A stretch of 64,000 nt of DNA from CBDANW01 sp965197825 (GCA_965197825.1 CBDANW010000002.1:124001-188000); one strand, 5' to 3'; positions 24,950 through 34,850 are shown, counted from the stretch's first letter. Numbers and translations are program-made. Notes: generated from the letters alone by a model not told the origin.

Positions 24950-26348
24950 AGCTCTCCGCACCACGCTCCGCCCGGATGCGATTCGCGCCGAGCTGCGTCG
25001 GCGTGCAATGCCGACCACGACCAACGCGGAGCTACTGCAGTACGTGGAGGACACCTTCGGGGTTCGGATTCCGCAGGTTCGCTGTTGCGCGAGGCATCGG
25101 ACGCCCGCTGAGGCATTTTGCGACAGCTATTTTGCCCGGACGCCCGTCACGGTTTGGAACGCGTCCCGGGCCTTTGGGGGAAAGACCTACTTGCTGAGTC
25201 TTCTCGCCCTGACGGAATCCGTGACTCTCGAAACCAGCGTCACCGTGCTAGGCGGTTCGGGGGAGCAGTCCGTACGGGTCCTCGATGCGATGCGCGGGCA
25301 CTGGGGGGCACCCCATGCGCCACGCCATCTGCTCGATGGACTGCCTAAACTCAACAAAACCCGTTTACTCTGGGGCAATACCATCACAGCTCTCACCGCG
25401 TCCCAGACAGCCGTCCGCGGTTTGCATCCGGCGCGGCTACGTATCGATGAGGCGGACGAGATGCGCCTTTCGATCCTCGAAGCCGCTCAAGGCCAACCGA
25501 TGGATCAAAAAGGTGTGCGGGCGCAGACCGTCATCGCCTCTACCCATCAGCACCCAGACGGTACGATGACGGAGGTGCTCCGCCGAGCTGCCGAACAGGG
25601 ATGGCCCGTGTACGAGTGGTGCTGGAAGGAAACGCAGGAACCGCACGGCTGGCTCTCACCGGCACAGGTGCAGCGGAAACGCTCCGAGATCACGGCCCAG
25701 ATGTGGCGCACGGAATTTGACCTCCAGGAGCCGACCGCCGAGGGGCGCGCCATCGATCCCGATGCCGTGGAGTGGACGTTCGATGCCTCGCTCGGTGAAA
25801 GCAACGCCGCTGCGCTCGAGCATGGGTGGGAGGCCGTGCCGGGCGGACCGAAGAAGCAGCCCCGCCGACGCCGACGATACGCTCACGGAGCCGACTGGGC
25901 ACAAGCGGTCGACTTCACGGTGGTGGTGACCTTACAGTGTGATGTGAAGCCGCTCCAGCTGGTGGCCGCCGTGCGCACTAACCGGCGCCCCTGGCCCGTT
26001 ATGATCGACTTGCTAGACAGCGCCGCGGAACGCTACCCGGGGCCTGTCGCCCACGATGCCACCGGCGGTGGGTCCGTGGTCGCTGAGTACGTAAAGGCGC
26101 GCGAAGTCCTCGATTTTCAGATGACGGGTCGTCAACGCCGGGACCTTTTTATCAGCTATATCGCGGCGCTCGAACGCCATGAGCTCAAGATGCCGCGGCT
26201 CGAACCCTTCTATCGCGAGCACAAGTACTGTAGTGTGGATGCTCTCTACGGGAACGGTCACCCGCCGGATACGGTCGTCGCCTGCGCGTTGGCCTATCAC
26301 GCGTTCCGCACCGGCCGCGCACCGGGTGACTACGGCATCACGATCTGA
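24927..26348 (+). CDS. Phage terminase large subunit
   Basis: 473 residues from TTG 24927, with GGAGA seven bases upstream. The ATPase P-loop is degenerate (NASRAFGGKTYLLSLLAL, about 78-95), the Walker B is RLRIDEADEM (Asp174, Glu175), and the RNase H-like nuclease part starts at HGADWAQAVDFTVVVTL with later VAHDATGGGS. Both packaging-motor halves therefore look complete. No portal, capsid or tail genes follow; the module ends after this gene in insertion-sequence debris. Confidence 0.88.
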   Translation: MPKSPTLEALRTTLRPDAIRAELRRRAMPTTTNAELLQYVEDTFGVRIPQVRCCARHRTPAEAFCDSYFARTPVTVWNASRAFGGKTYLLSLLALTESVTLETSVTVLGGSGEQSVRVLDAMRGHWGAPHAPRHLLDGLPKLNKTRLLWGNTITALTASQTAVRGLHPARLRIDEADEMRLSILEAAQGQPMDQKGVRAQTVIASTHQHPDGTMTEVLRRAAEQGWPVYEWCWKETQEPHGWLSPAQVQRKRSEITAQMWRTEFDLQEPTAEGRAIDPDAVEWTFDASLGESNAAALEHGWEAVPGGPKKQPRRRRRYAHGADWAQAVDFTVVVTLQCDVKPLQLVAAVRTNRRPWPVMIDLLDSAAERYPGPVAHDATGGGSVVAEYVKAREVLDFQMTGRQRRDLFISYIAALERHELKMPRLEPFYREHKYCSVDALYGNGHPPDTVVACALAYHAFRTGRAPGDYGITI

Positions 26349-26488
26349 CGGCTGACGCCTCGGTTCGCTGACACGCGACCCACTGAAGTTGCTCCACGAC
26401 TTCGTCCTCGCTTCGTCTTGCGGAGAGCACGCCACCGCTTCATATACTCGCGCTGATAGTCAGTCTTCGCGCGGCCCTTCAGTGCCAT
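26330..26488 (-). CDS. Small basic protein, KTDYQREYM type
   Basis: 52 codons: MALKGRAKTDYQREYMKRWR, then ALRKTKRGRSRGATSVGR. The KTDYQREYM start is frequent in short basic proteins of phages and integrated elements, of unknown function. It overlaps the large terminase 3' end by 19 bp on the opposite strand. The open frame and motif support it. Confidence 0.5.
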   Translation of the reverse strand: MALKGRAKTDYQREYMKRWRALRKTKRGRSRGATSVGRVSANRGVSRQIVMP

Positions 26489-26506
26489 TTCAGCAAGTCA
26501 TCGCCC

Positions 26507-26604
26507 TGTGCCTTCTATTTATTCATCCGCGCGCCCCGAACTTGATCGGTCTCCGGTCTCCCGGGACCATGCCTACATGATCTCGTCGTTTGTTCGCGCT
26601 CGGC
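26507..26604 (+). mobile_element. IS481-like left end with first transposase codons
   Basis: Terminal section TGTGCCTTCTATTTATTCAT followed by ATG 26578 reading MISSFVRA, the start of the transposase found at 16525 and 50486. It is cut after eight codons by a TIR25 type A end. Confidence 0.65.
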
Positions 26605-26684
26605 CCTTGGCACGGCCGCAAACACAGACACTAAGTTGCTGATTCATGGGCTATTTCAAAAGGGCCGAGTTTTGGCACAGGACG
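26605..26684. mobile_element. TIR25 solitary end, type A
   Basis: Inverted type A sequence with TIR starting at 26662. The outermost GGG is altered to CGG. Confidence 0.7.
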
Positions 26685-26721
26685 CGGTCGCGACTTCCGA
26701 GCAGCCCGCCCGAACGCCCTT

Positions 26722-26797
26722 TAGGTGGCAGATCTCACCTACGTTGCGACGTGGCAAGGTTTCGTCTACGTCGCGTTTGTCATCGACAGGACGCCGT
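26722..26797 (+). pseudogene. IS3 OrfB internal fragment
   Basis: Reads VADLTYVATWQGFVYVAFVI, the first-Asp region of an IS3 OrfB. It is different from the IS3 at 17847 and compatible with the fragment at 34335. It abuts the stop codon of the nuclease gene. Confidence 0.65.
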
Positions 26798-27754
26798 TCA
26801 GCGCTCGCAGACAACTCCGTCCCCGTCGGCATCTCGCATGTAGGGATACGCAGGATGGCCGCGGCGCACTGGCGCGATCCCGTGGCGCCGTGCTTCAGCG
26901 CAAGTGATGCGGCCGTTGCCGTTGTCGTCGTACTGACGGAGCGCGCTACTGCCGCTGGTCGCGCGGGCCGAGCCTTGGCGCGCCGTGCCGCCCTTGGCCT
27001 CACCGCCACCAGCTTCGCAGACAATCCCGTCGCCGTCACCATCGCGCATATAGGCGTAGGCCGGATGGTCGCGGCGCACCGGGGCGATCCCATGGGTGCG
27101 AGCCTCGGCGCACGTGATACGGCCATCGTCGTTGTCGTCCCACTGGGTGAGTATCTCACGCGCATCGGCGGCCGTCGGGGTGATGTCCTGAGCGACCGGT
27201 GAGGCACCACGGGCCACCATGACGAGGTCGGTCGACTGGCATCCAGACAACACGCGTTCAAGGGTGTCTGCTTCGCGCTCGTCTATCGTCAGACCGTACT
27301 TTCGGCGGACAGCGACGCTACGGTCTGCGAACCAGCACCGGTTCTGGTCGGGTAACCACTCCGCGGCATCCCGAGCGCGCTTCTGGTTCCGGTTCACGCC
27401 GGGACTTGCCAGCGTCAGATTCAGCAGATCCGTTGCGAAGCGTCGGCGGGTCGCCTCATCCGCCACACAAAGTCCGCTGTCGTGTGCCTCGGAGCGGGCG
27501 ACGATATGTTCAATGTCCGTCTCCCGTTTGTTGGCGAACCAGCGGCCCGTGTAGGGACCATAGACGCCGCCAAGCTCGGCGATGACCCGGTCCTCCACAG
27601 ACTGCGGATACCGATAGTCGTCAGCATCGTACGGGGAGCAACGGGATTCGGGGGCAACCACCAAGCCCCGCCACGACGTCTGGGCCGTGGCGGGGTTGTG
27701 CCACGAGCCCGTGGCGAGCACAGCGATCCATACGGGAATGGGGAAGTGTCGCAT
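26798..27754 (-). CDS. Secreted HNH nuclease with two excalibur-like calcium domains
   Basis: 318 residues. A cleavable signal peptide (about 1-25, PATAQ/TSW) is followed by an HNH/DUF1524-like nuclease: TDIEHIVARSEAHDSGLC with His83, LLNLTLASPGVNRNQKRARD. Two copies of a 45-residue repeat follow, each reading DDNxxGRITCAEAR, HPAYxYMRD and DxDGDGxVCE, typical of excalibur/EF-hand-like calcium-binding domains. It is probably an exported DNase used for nutrient DNA scavenging, competition or biofilm turnover. It stands alone between an IS3 scrap and a TIR25 end. Confidence 0.88.
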   Translation of the reverse strand: MRHFPIPVWIAVLATGSWHNPATAQTSWRGLVVAPESRCSPYDADDYRYPQSVEDRVIAELGGVYGPYTGRWFANKRETDIEHIVARSEAHDSGLCVADEATRRRFATDLLNLTLASPGVNRNQKRARDAAEWLPDQNRCWFADRSVAVRRKYGLTIDEREADTLERVLSGCQSTDLVMVARGASPVAQDITPTAADAREILTQWDDNDDGRITCAEARTHGIAPVRRDHPAYAYMRDGDGDGIVCEAGGGEAKGGTARQGSARATSGSSALRQYDDNGNGRITCAEARRHGIAPVRRGHPAYPYMRDADGDGVVCER

Positions 27755-27866
27755 CTTATCTTACCTCTTACAGGCTATGCCGTCGTTCTCTCGGTCGATT
27801 GCGCGCGATGGAGACGCATATCGCGGTCCTCCACCTAGTAGCGTACAGCGGCGAAGAATGGAACTC

Positions 27867-27994
27867 GGGTGCTTCCGCAATCAAATGTTGGCGCCTGCCG
27901 TGTAACCCGTTCGCGTGCTAGAGTTTGAGCCTGATTTCGAGAGGCGCAGTTCTTTCGTCGATGCCGGCTGGGCCGAGTTTTGGCACAGGACGGG
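27867..27994. mobile_element. TIR25 solitary end, type C
   Basis: GGGTGCTTCCGCAATCAAAT through to the TIR at 27970-27994. A diverged relative of 1230-1355. Confidence 0.75.
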
Positions 27995-27996
27995 CT

Positions 27997-28104
27997 CTGG
28001 CGCCGATTCGCAAGCTGGTGCCGCCGGCGGGGAGGATCGACTTCTCGCCGTTGATTCTGCTGGTCCTCCTTCAGATTCTGAGGCGCGCGTTGATGGTCAA
28101 GTGA
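27997..28104 (+). pseudogene. YggT-family C-terminal fragment
   Basis: Reads LAPIRKLVPPAGRIDFSPLI, LLVLLQILRRALMVK then stop, matching the end of YggT-type membrane proteins (P-I-R-x-x-PP-G-x-DFSP). Everything upstream was replaced by the TIR25 end. Confidence 0.75.
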
Positions 28105-28206
28105 AGATTTTCCTGTAAAGGTTCCGGAGGCGCTGGACCCTCCCAGCATCATGCAGCCTCGTTCAAATTACTCAACGTCCTCTCAGAAGGAGGCAGGTCA
28201 CAGTGG

Positions 28207-31200
28207 TTAGGATACCGCAATTTCCTCTATGCTACCCGAGCTAAGAAACACGAGAAGCCCTCTTTGTGCGGCAGTAGCGCGCAGGTAATCCCTCAATTGA
28301 GTTCGATACAGCTCTACAATCCTCTGCACGGGAGCTACGTCGCTTTTCCAATCCACAACTGTATCGATGTGGCCTGTTCCATCAACCGCGACCGCATCTG
28401 CAACGCCCGCTGTCAAGGAAGCCACCCCGTTTTCAACCGTGCCCGTGTAGATGCAAAACTCCGGTAGCAACCGGGGACGTATGTCAGCAATCGTTGGCAG
28501 TTGCAGCGTCCGCGCGATCGTTTTTGCTATCTCGGTGCTGCATGGTCCGTCCTGAGGATCCGGTGCATCATCAATACCCAACTGGCCAATGAGCTCGGCG
28601 GCGCGCGTTTGCAACACTTGCACGTCTTCCGCAGTTTCGCCGGTGAGCACCTCTTCCATCAGCTTGTGCAGAATGAGGCCTCGTTCCCGGCTGCCTCGAG
28701 CCAGCACTTCCTCCGCTGATTCGGGCATAGTTTCGAGCATCGCCTCTGTGCCGACGAATACTTTCTCTGCCTGTTCCACCGGCTCTAGCGGTTCCTCATG
28801 GCGGCTGGGCCGATGCCACCTTATACGCCATTGATTGGCAGCGATTGTCGCGGCTTCACGTTGCCACGTTGCGACATCCTGGCTATTGGAACTGCCGGTT
28901 GCCTCCACCGGTGGTGCTCTTTCGAATCGTCTCGTATCAAGAAGTGGTAATGATTCGATGTCGAGGTCGACCAGGCTGAGCCAATCGTTGGCCATGCGCT
29001 CGTTCTGCCTTGGGAGCAGAAGCAGATCCCGCGCACGGGTCAATGCCACATACCAGAGACGAACGCGCTCACGCTGCAACTCTTCTTCTTCCTCCTCGCG
29101 CACCCTCTCGTAGTCCCGGCTCGGATATTCAAATACTTTGAAATGAACACTGTCGTCCCGGCTCCTGTACAGGAAGCCCCTGTTGGACCGCAACGATGTC
29201 GTGGAATTGATCGGTATCACGATCGGCCATTCTAGCCCCTTCGCCGAGTGCATTGTAATGATAGAAACGGCGTCGTCTGCTGCATCGGGTCTGCCCTCCG
29301 CCTGGGCGTCACCGTCATCCCAGCGTCGCCACATCGCACCGGCGAAATCGCCGATACCGCGCCCCGCATAAGCCCGTGCCATTTCCAATACAAGATCGAC
29401 ATTGGCGAGCGCCCGTTCAGCACCACGCGGATTGCGTGCTTTGAGGATCGGCCGAACGTTAAGCTCCTCCATCGCTTCGGCAAGCACAAGGTACGGCGTT
29501 GTGCGGCGGGCCTTGCGGGCGAGGTTTTGCAGCACGATGAGAGTATGCTGAAGCAACTGGTTTTCGATCCGCTCAGGCGATGTCCACAGATACAGCCGGG
29601 ATTCCTGTTTCTCTCCAGCCCGTAGCGCCTCTATTTCATCGGCGATCTGTTCTTCGGTGAGTCCTACCAGCGGCCCGCGGATCAAGGCACCGAATGCGAG
29701 CGTATCGCGGTGATCCGCTATTGCTCTTGCAATGGCGATCATGTCTTGGACTTCCTGGCGGCGGAAGAAACCCTTGCCCGCTTGTGTGGCAATTGGAATC
29801 CCGAGGCGCTCGAGGGCTCGCTCGTAGATCCAGAGGCTGGTGCCAGTCGGCGCGACCAGGGCGATGTCGCCGGCGCATGCAGGCCGGAATTGCTTTTCCG
29901 CCGTGTCCGATACAGGATACGCTCCTATCAGCCTCCACACGATATCCGCCACAACGGACGCTTCTTCCCGTCGCACTTCATTTACGACCAGCTTTCCTCG
30001 TTTTCTGTGGCGCTCACCGAGCTGGACTTCAAAAGCTGCAACACTGGGTTCATCTCTGGCCTTACGAATGGGACTAAGTGTCGTGAAGCCAGGTTGCCCC
30101 TGTGTTTCAGCGAGCATGGCCTTAAATTGTTGGTTCACATATTGAAGGATTGATTCCTTCGCCCGAAAGTTGGCGGTCACCTCAAGGATCGCAGCCTCCG
30201 CGTCGTCCGAGAGCGCTCTTTTTGCGAGAAGATAAGTGTGCACGTCGGCACCTCGGAACCGATAGATGGCCTGTTTCGGATCGCCAACCAAGAACAGCGC
30301 GCCAGCGCGGATAGCGAGCTCATGCCACGGCCCCGTTGGATCGCCCTCACCTGCAATTCGCCAGAGGATTTCGGCCTGCAGCGGATCGGTATCCTGAAAC
30401 TCATCCACCAGAATGCGGGGATAGCGTGCCGCGAGAGCGGCTCGTACTGGCGCGTTATCTCTGAGAAGGTCCCGTGCGTGATGTAGCAGATCGTCGAAGT
30501 CAAGGAGAGCAGCGTTGCGCTTGTAGTTCCGGTAAAGGTCGCGAAGCACGTCAAACTCGGCAACAAACCTATAAAACGCAACACCTCCGAGGCCAACGCA
30601 AAAATCATGATACGCTTCCTCGCAGGCTTGGTAGAGGCTATTGCCGCGCGCACTTAGTTGCTCACCCTTTGCAACGCTTCCGCCGACGGCCCTCGCGGCG
30701 TTCTTCCACCGCGTCTTGCCGCGCCATTGCTTGAACTCTCTTGAATTCGTTTTGCAGGCGGACGGGGCGTCATGGAACAGCAGTTCGGCGGTCGAGCGAC
30801 CGGTCAGAGGTCTTGCCGTTGCCTCACGAACCATATCGGCTATCCGGCCGAGATTTGCAGTGATTTCGCGTGTGACAGGCTCCAGCACACGGCAACCGCT
30901 ATACCAAGAAGTGAACTTGTCAACCGCTGCTATAAATCTTGCGAACACTGTCTGGTCGAGTTGTCCTTTTACAGCCTGGGCCGTGCGGTGGGTCTTCAGA
31001 AACTGTGCGGTTTTCTCTATCAGATCCAACGTCGCATCAGGTGCCTTGATGAACAGCTCGCCGAAAAAGTCCTCCTCGCCACCCGCGCCTTGAATGGGTG
31101 GAACACGCCCGATGCCTTCCGCTCCTCGGTTACGCCCGAAATGCGCCGAGAGCCAAGCTTTCATCAAATCCTCATAGGCGAGTTCCGCTGCTGCTGGATC

Positions 31201-31638
31201 GACGATCTCCGCGTCCGGATCAAGGCCTGTCTCGACGGAATAGGGCCTGATCAACTGCTGACAGAAACCATGGATCGTCGTACAGGTGACTTCATCTAAA
31301 GCGGCAGCACCGCTTTCAAGCGCTGCCTTGTGGTCGTCAGTCAGGCCTTTCGGTAATCCCTCTTCGAGTTCGACGGGCACTTTGCCGTCCAGAAGCGACC
31401 GCACAAAACCTTCTATTCGCTCAAGCAGTTCGGCAGCGGCCGCCTCCGTAAACGTGATTGCGACGATCTTCTTCGGATGCACGCCCGAGGCAACCAGTAG
31501 CGCCACCCGCCCGGCCATGAGTGCGGTTTTCCCGCTTCCAGCGCCGGCCTCGACGAGCAATGTGCGCTCATGGTCCGTAAGCGCTGCGATACGTGCCTCG
31601 GAATCAGGGAGCACGGTAGCAATACCGGCTTCTGACAT
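28207..31638 (-). CDS. AddA-like UvrD-family helicase/exonuclease
   Basis: 1,143 residues from ATG 31638; the frame is open further upstream, but only within the preceding gene. The SF1A helicase motifs are complete: VEAGAGSGKTALM (32-38), ITFTEAAAAELLERI, ILVDEFQDTDP, LVGDPKQAIYRFRGAD, TMHSAKGLEWPIVIP and RLWYVALTRARD. A C-terminal PD-(D/E)XK nuclease follows: LILHKLMEEVL (His), GVADAVAV (Asp), VVDWKSD (Asp-x-Lys) and YRTQLRDYL. It would unwind and degrade double-stranded DNA ends with its partner. The start lies one base after the AddB-like stop, so the two are translationally coupled. Confidence 0.9.
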   Translation of the reverse strand: MSEAGIATVLPDSEARIAALTDHERTLLVEAGAGSGKTALMAGRVALLVASGVHPKKIVAITFTEAAAAELLERIEGFVRSLLDGKVPVELEEGLPKGLTDDHKAALESGAAALDEVTCTTIHGFCQQLIRPYSVETGLDPDAEIVDPAAAELAYEDLMKAWLSAHFGRNRGAEGIGRVPPIQGAGGEEDFFGELFIKAPDATLDLIEKTAQFLKTHRTAQAVKGQLDQTVFARFIAAVDKFTSWYSGCRVLEPVTREITANLGRIADMVREATARPLTGRSTAELLFHDAPSACKTNSREFKQWRGKTRWKNAARAVGGSVAKGEQLSARGNSLYQACEEAYHDFCVGLGGVAFYRFVAEFDVLRDLYRNYKRNAALLDFDDLLHHARDLLRDNAPVRAALAARYPRILVDEFQDTDPLQAEILWRIAGEGDPTGPWHELAIRAGALFLVGDPKQAIYRFRGADVHTYLLAKRALSDDAEAAILEVTANFRAKESILQYVNQQFKAMLAETQGQPGFTTLSPIRKARDEPSVAAFEVQLGERHRKRGKLVVNEVRREEASVVADIVWRLIGAYPVSDTAEKQFRPACAGDIALVAPTGTSLWIYERALERLGIPIATQAGKGFFRRQEVQDMIAIARAIADHRDTLAFGALIRGPLVGLTEEQIADEIEALRAGEKQESRLYLWTSPERIENQLLQHTLIVLQNLARKARRTTPYLVLAEAMEELNVRPILKARNPRGAERALANVDLVLEMARAYAGRGIGDFAGAMWRRWDDGDAQAEGRPDAADDAVSIITMHSAKGLEWPIVIPINSTTSLRSNRGFLYRSRDDSVHFKVFEYPSRDYERVREEEEEELQRERVRLWYVALTRARDLLLLPRQNERMANDWLSLVDLDIESLPLLDTRRFERAPPVEATGSSNSQDVATWQREAATIAANQWRIRWHRPSRHEEPLEPVEQAEKVFVGTEAMLETMPESAEEVLARGSRERGLILHKLMEEVLTGETAEDVQVLQTRAAELIGQLGIDDAPDPQDGPCSTEIAKTIARTLQLPTIADIRPRLLPEFCIYTGTVENGVASLTAGVADAVAVDGTGHIDTVVDWKSDVAPVQRIVELYRTQLRDYLRATAAQRGLLVFLSSGSIEEIAVS

Positions 31639-31639
31639 C

Positions 31640-34327
31640 TTATGGCTCCTCCCAAAGCGGAGAGATAGCGGCGAGCGCCGCGGTCGCCAAAGGCAGCTTT
31701 GTTGAGAGATAGATTTCCTTCGCCCCTCCCGGCAGCAAAAAAGCCAGATCGTGCCAAGGCTCGGCCGCGGCGGGGCCGGGAAACGTCCTGCCCTTTTTGA
31801 ATGATTCCGAGGCGGCCACAAGATATTTCCCCAGCCTTTCCAGCGTTCCTCCGGGGTCGTCCAGGGCCAACGCCTGCGTGGCCCGTCTCGGATAAAGAAG
31901 GCGCGCCTCCACCGTCGGCGCACTATCGATTAGAACCTTCACAGCGAATGCATAGAGACATCGCTGTAATTCGCTCCCACCCCTGATCTGCGGCGGGCGC
32001 CCGCGAAGCTTTCCCGACTTGTAGTCTGTAACGCGGGCTTGCCGCTTGTCTCCTGAGAGATCAAGGCGGTCTATCGAACCGCAGATACAAATTGAAGTCC
32101 CCGGAACCGAGACGATTGCCGTTGGATCCCACGGCAACGCTGCACGAGCTTCCTCGCCAAGAATCTCTGCGCGAGGACCACCGCCGAACGGGATTTCCGC
32201 CCAACTGTGCTGACCAGGCAACGGCTCCTCGTCAAGAGAAAGTGCTATTAACGCGAGTTCCCTCGCCTCCGCTAGCTTGCGCTTCCAGATTACAGGCGGC
32301 GGCACAGGCTGCGTCGCATCCCACCGGCTTTTCACATTCTCGGCAGCTCGTGTGGCAGCTCCGGCGATCGCTTCAGGAGAAGCACCTGCCATTCCCGCTG
32401 CGCTGGTAATTTCGAGCTGCGTCACCGTATCTTCGAGAATCTGGTGCATCAGGTTGCCGAACTCAAGCGGGTCGAGGGTAAGCGGTTCATCCGACTCCTT
32501 CGGTTCCCGCCATCCAAATCCATACGTCCACAAATATCCCAAGGGGTCACGTAGCAGCTTCACCAATGAACTCGCCGATTGCAGCCGGTCCAGTGCCCGC
32601 AGTAGCAGGGGGTGGTCCGCCCTGATGAGGCCGTCGTGGCCCGAAAGATTGTCTTGGTGCCAGTCGACCCAGGTTTGGTGTGCTGACATCGCGCGCGGCA
32701 TCTCTTGAAATTCGTCAGGCCGTACCATCAGCCGGTCTGAAGTGCTTGCGGCATGCTCAGCCTCCCGGCTCTGAGCCAGGTAGGTTTCGCCGCGAGACTG
32801 CGGATAAAGTGGAGAAATGCCGTTGAGTCGCCCTTCGCTGTCGCGTCGCGCTCTTGAACATACGACTTCACTCTCTGTCATGTCGCAGATGGTTTGGAAG
32901 TCCTTCCGGTCTGCGTCGTGAACAGGGAGGAGCTCGAGGCGCTCTGCCGCGACGATGTGATCCGGCAACAGCGGATCTTCGCCCGCGCGGCGCGGCCAAG
33001 AGCGTGAGCTCAGACCCACGAGCCAAGTGAGCGGGCGAGGCACGGCTGCAATAGCCGCCGCTGGCCCCCAGACCATAGCGGCCCCGGGCTCAACACCATC
33101 ATCAACCCGCAGTCCGTTCAGAGTAATGTCCAGGGCGGCCGGCGGGCCTTCGGTCAGCGCCTTTCGCCAAACCGCAAGAGCTCGTCCATCCAGAAGCCCT
33201 TCGCCGATTTCTACCGCTTCGCCGATCCCGTGGCTCACTGTGTCGATAATCTTTTCAAGCTCCTGCCGGTGGTCTTTACCGTCCGAAAATACCTCGGACA
33301 TCAACTCGCCGATTACACCGAGCCAACGGGACGCGTCCAGTAACGGTATGTCCCTTGGCAGCGCGCGCGACCAATCGCTCGGCACTAACTTGAATTGCTT
33401 GTTTTGGATACGCAATAAGGCAACGAGACGCACGACACGCGTACGCGAAAAGCCTCGCAGCAGGATTTCAGCGAGCGCTGCGCAAAGTTGTCCTTCAGCG
33501 GTTGAGAGGGCGGCCCGGCCGTGAATACAGTGTACCGGTAGATTGGACGCTTCGGCCTGAGCTAGCACATGGTCATCCCACAATGCCGGCGAGGCTGTCG
33601 CGATGGCTAACTCCTGCGGCAGAACACCTTTCGCCATATGTCGGCGCGCCCATCGGAACGCTTCCAGAATTTCATGCCGCGGGTTTGCGCAGGACACTGC
33701 GTGGATAGTGGGCTCTAAAGGCGGACTGGTCTTCGTGGATACGTTTGGGTCTGAGAGCCAACCGGGGATTTCTCTGGCTCCTCCTACCCAGACAACATCC
33801 GTATGTTCTGCAATGTGCGACAGCAAAGGCCGCCAGACTGGCGACATTTCCGTCCGGCCGTGGATCTCGATACGCCCGAAGATCGCGCCCGAATGCTGTA
33901 CACGTTTCGATGCCGACGCTACCAAGTCTCTGGAGGGCACCTGATTGGACGGCAGCCGAGAAAGTACTTCCCGCTCAAGTGCGGCAAGCGAGAAGAGACG
34001 CTCCCTTGCTGTTTGGTCGGCTGTGTATTCCGCTTCCTTTTCAAGCGTTAACACTGCGCTCCACGCCTTAGACAGACTCGCTGCTGCTGCTCGCTGGAAG
34101 CCGGGCAGTTGTTTGATCGCATCCAGTTCGCCAAGCCGTTCCCCGATTGCGCTTGCCACCGCACTCTTGAGCTGATCGGAATCGATGGGTGTAAGGAAGC
34201 CGCCTGCAAGTCGAGCGGCCAGCTGTTCAATCGTGAGAAGCCGCAAACCCTGTTCGCTCTCGAATGCGGCTTTCGTTCGGTAACTTAGCCAAGCATATCG
34301 ATTGTGCACTACCACCGTTTTCAGCAT
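31640..34327 (-). CDS. AddB-like PD-(D/E)XK nuclease/inactivated helicase
   Basis: 895 residues. The N-terminal half has a decayed helicase fold with no P-loop (start MLKTVVVHNRYAWLSYRTK). The C-terminal nuclease has FGNLMHQILE (His), GSIDRLDL (Asp) and VTDYKSGK (Asp-x-Lys), then ELQRCLYAFAV. The paired AddA-like gene makes this the second subunit of a double-strand exonuclease. I do not see the cysteine set of an AddB iron-sulfur cluster. The start is only 8 bp from an IS3 fragment, so the native promoter may be missing. A role in recombination or in phage DNA degradation is possible. Confidence 0.82.
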   Translation of the reverse strand: MLKTVVVHNRYAWLSYRTKAAFESEQGLRLLTIEQLAARLAGGFLTPIDSDQLKSAVASAIGERLGELDAIKQLPGFQRAAAASLSKAWSAVLTLEKEAEYTADQTARERLFSLAALEREVLSRLPSNQVPSRDLVASASKRVQHSGAIFGRIEIHGRTEMSPVWRPLLSHIAEHTDVVWVGGAREIPGWLSDPNVSTKTSPPLEPTIHAVSCANPRHEILEAFRWARRHMAKGVLPQELAIATASPALWDDHVLAQAEASNLPVHCIHGRAALSTAEGQLCAALAEILLRGFSRTRVVRLVALLRIQNKQFKLVPSDWSRALPRDIPLLDASRWLGVIGELMSEVFSDGKDHRQELEKIIDTVSHGIGEAVEIGEGLLDGRALAVWRKALTEGPPAALDITLNGLRVDDGVEPGAAMVWGPAAAIAAVPRPLTWLVGLSSRSWPRRAGEDPLLPDHIVAAERLELLPVHDADRKDFQTICDMTESEVVCSRARRDSEGRLNGISPLYPQSRGETYLAQSREAEHAASTSDRLMVRPDEFQEMPRAMSAHQTWVDWHQDNLSGHDGLIRADHPLLLRALDRLQSASSLVKLLRDPLGYLWTYGFGWREPKESDEPLTLDPLEFGNLMHQILEDTVTQLEITSAAGMAGASPEAIAGAATRAAENVKSRWDATQPVPPPVIWKRKLAEARELALIALSLDEEPLPGQHSWAEIPFGGGPRAEILGEEARAALPWDPTAIVSVPGTSICICGSIDRLDLSGDKRQARVTDYKSGKLRGRPPQIRGGSELQRCLYAFAVKVLIDSAPTVEARLLYPRRATQALALDDPGGTLERLGKYLVAASESFKKGRTFPGPAAAEPWHDLAFLLPGGAKEIYLSTKLPLATAALAAISPLWEEP

Positions 34328-34334
34328 CGTGTTT

Positions 34335-34644
34335 CCATCGCTGGCAGAGATTTGCGCTTCGTCGTCTTGAATCGACGTCCACGAACCGCGCCCTGGAGGC
34401 CCATTTCACGCATCAGACGGGCCACCGTGCATCGAGCCACGTCGCGGCCCTCACGGCGAAGCTGACGCCAGACCTTGCGCACGCCATACACGTCAAAGTT
34501 CTCTTGCCGTACACGACGAATCTCGCCGCGGAGTTGGACGTCGCGCTTCGCTCTCGCTGGCTGGCGGCTTGGGTCCTTCTCTCTCACTTTCTGCTCGTAA
34601 TAGGTCGACGGGGCGATCGGGAGCATCCGGCAGATCGGCTCGAC
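34335..34644 (-). pseudogene. IS3 OrfB N-terminal fragment
   Basis: Reads VEPICRMLPIAPSTYYEQKV, then VYGVRKVWRQLRREGRDVAR and LMREMGLQGAVRGRRFKTT. This is the N-terminal third of an IS3 OrfB, cut on the left at the AddB-like gene and on the right by a TIR25 end. Confidence 0.82.
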
Positions 34645-34850
34645 CCCGTCCTGTGCCAAAACTCAGCCCTTTTGAAATAGGCCATAAATCAGCAGCTTAG
34701 TGTCTGTGTTTGCGACCGGGCCGAGGGCCGTGGGCTTTACAATCGTCTGGACCGAGGGTGTTATCTTCAGCTCCATGATGACCTACCACGTGCAATTCCT
34801 ACTGCTCGTTCTGGCTGGCTGGGTCAACCGCCAGCAGCAGGATGTGATCG
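34645..34850 (+). mobile_element. TIR25 type A end with transposase start
   Basis: TIR 34645-34669, type A sequence, then MMTYHVQFLLLVLAGWVNRQ and QQDVI before the frame leaves the family at about 34850. Comparable with 6060-6415 but shorter. Confidence 0.75.

Noticed and set aside
30641..31705. Plus-strand frames antisense to the AddA-like gene
   Set aside because: The minus-strand protein has all helicase motifs; the antisense frames are compositional shadows.
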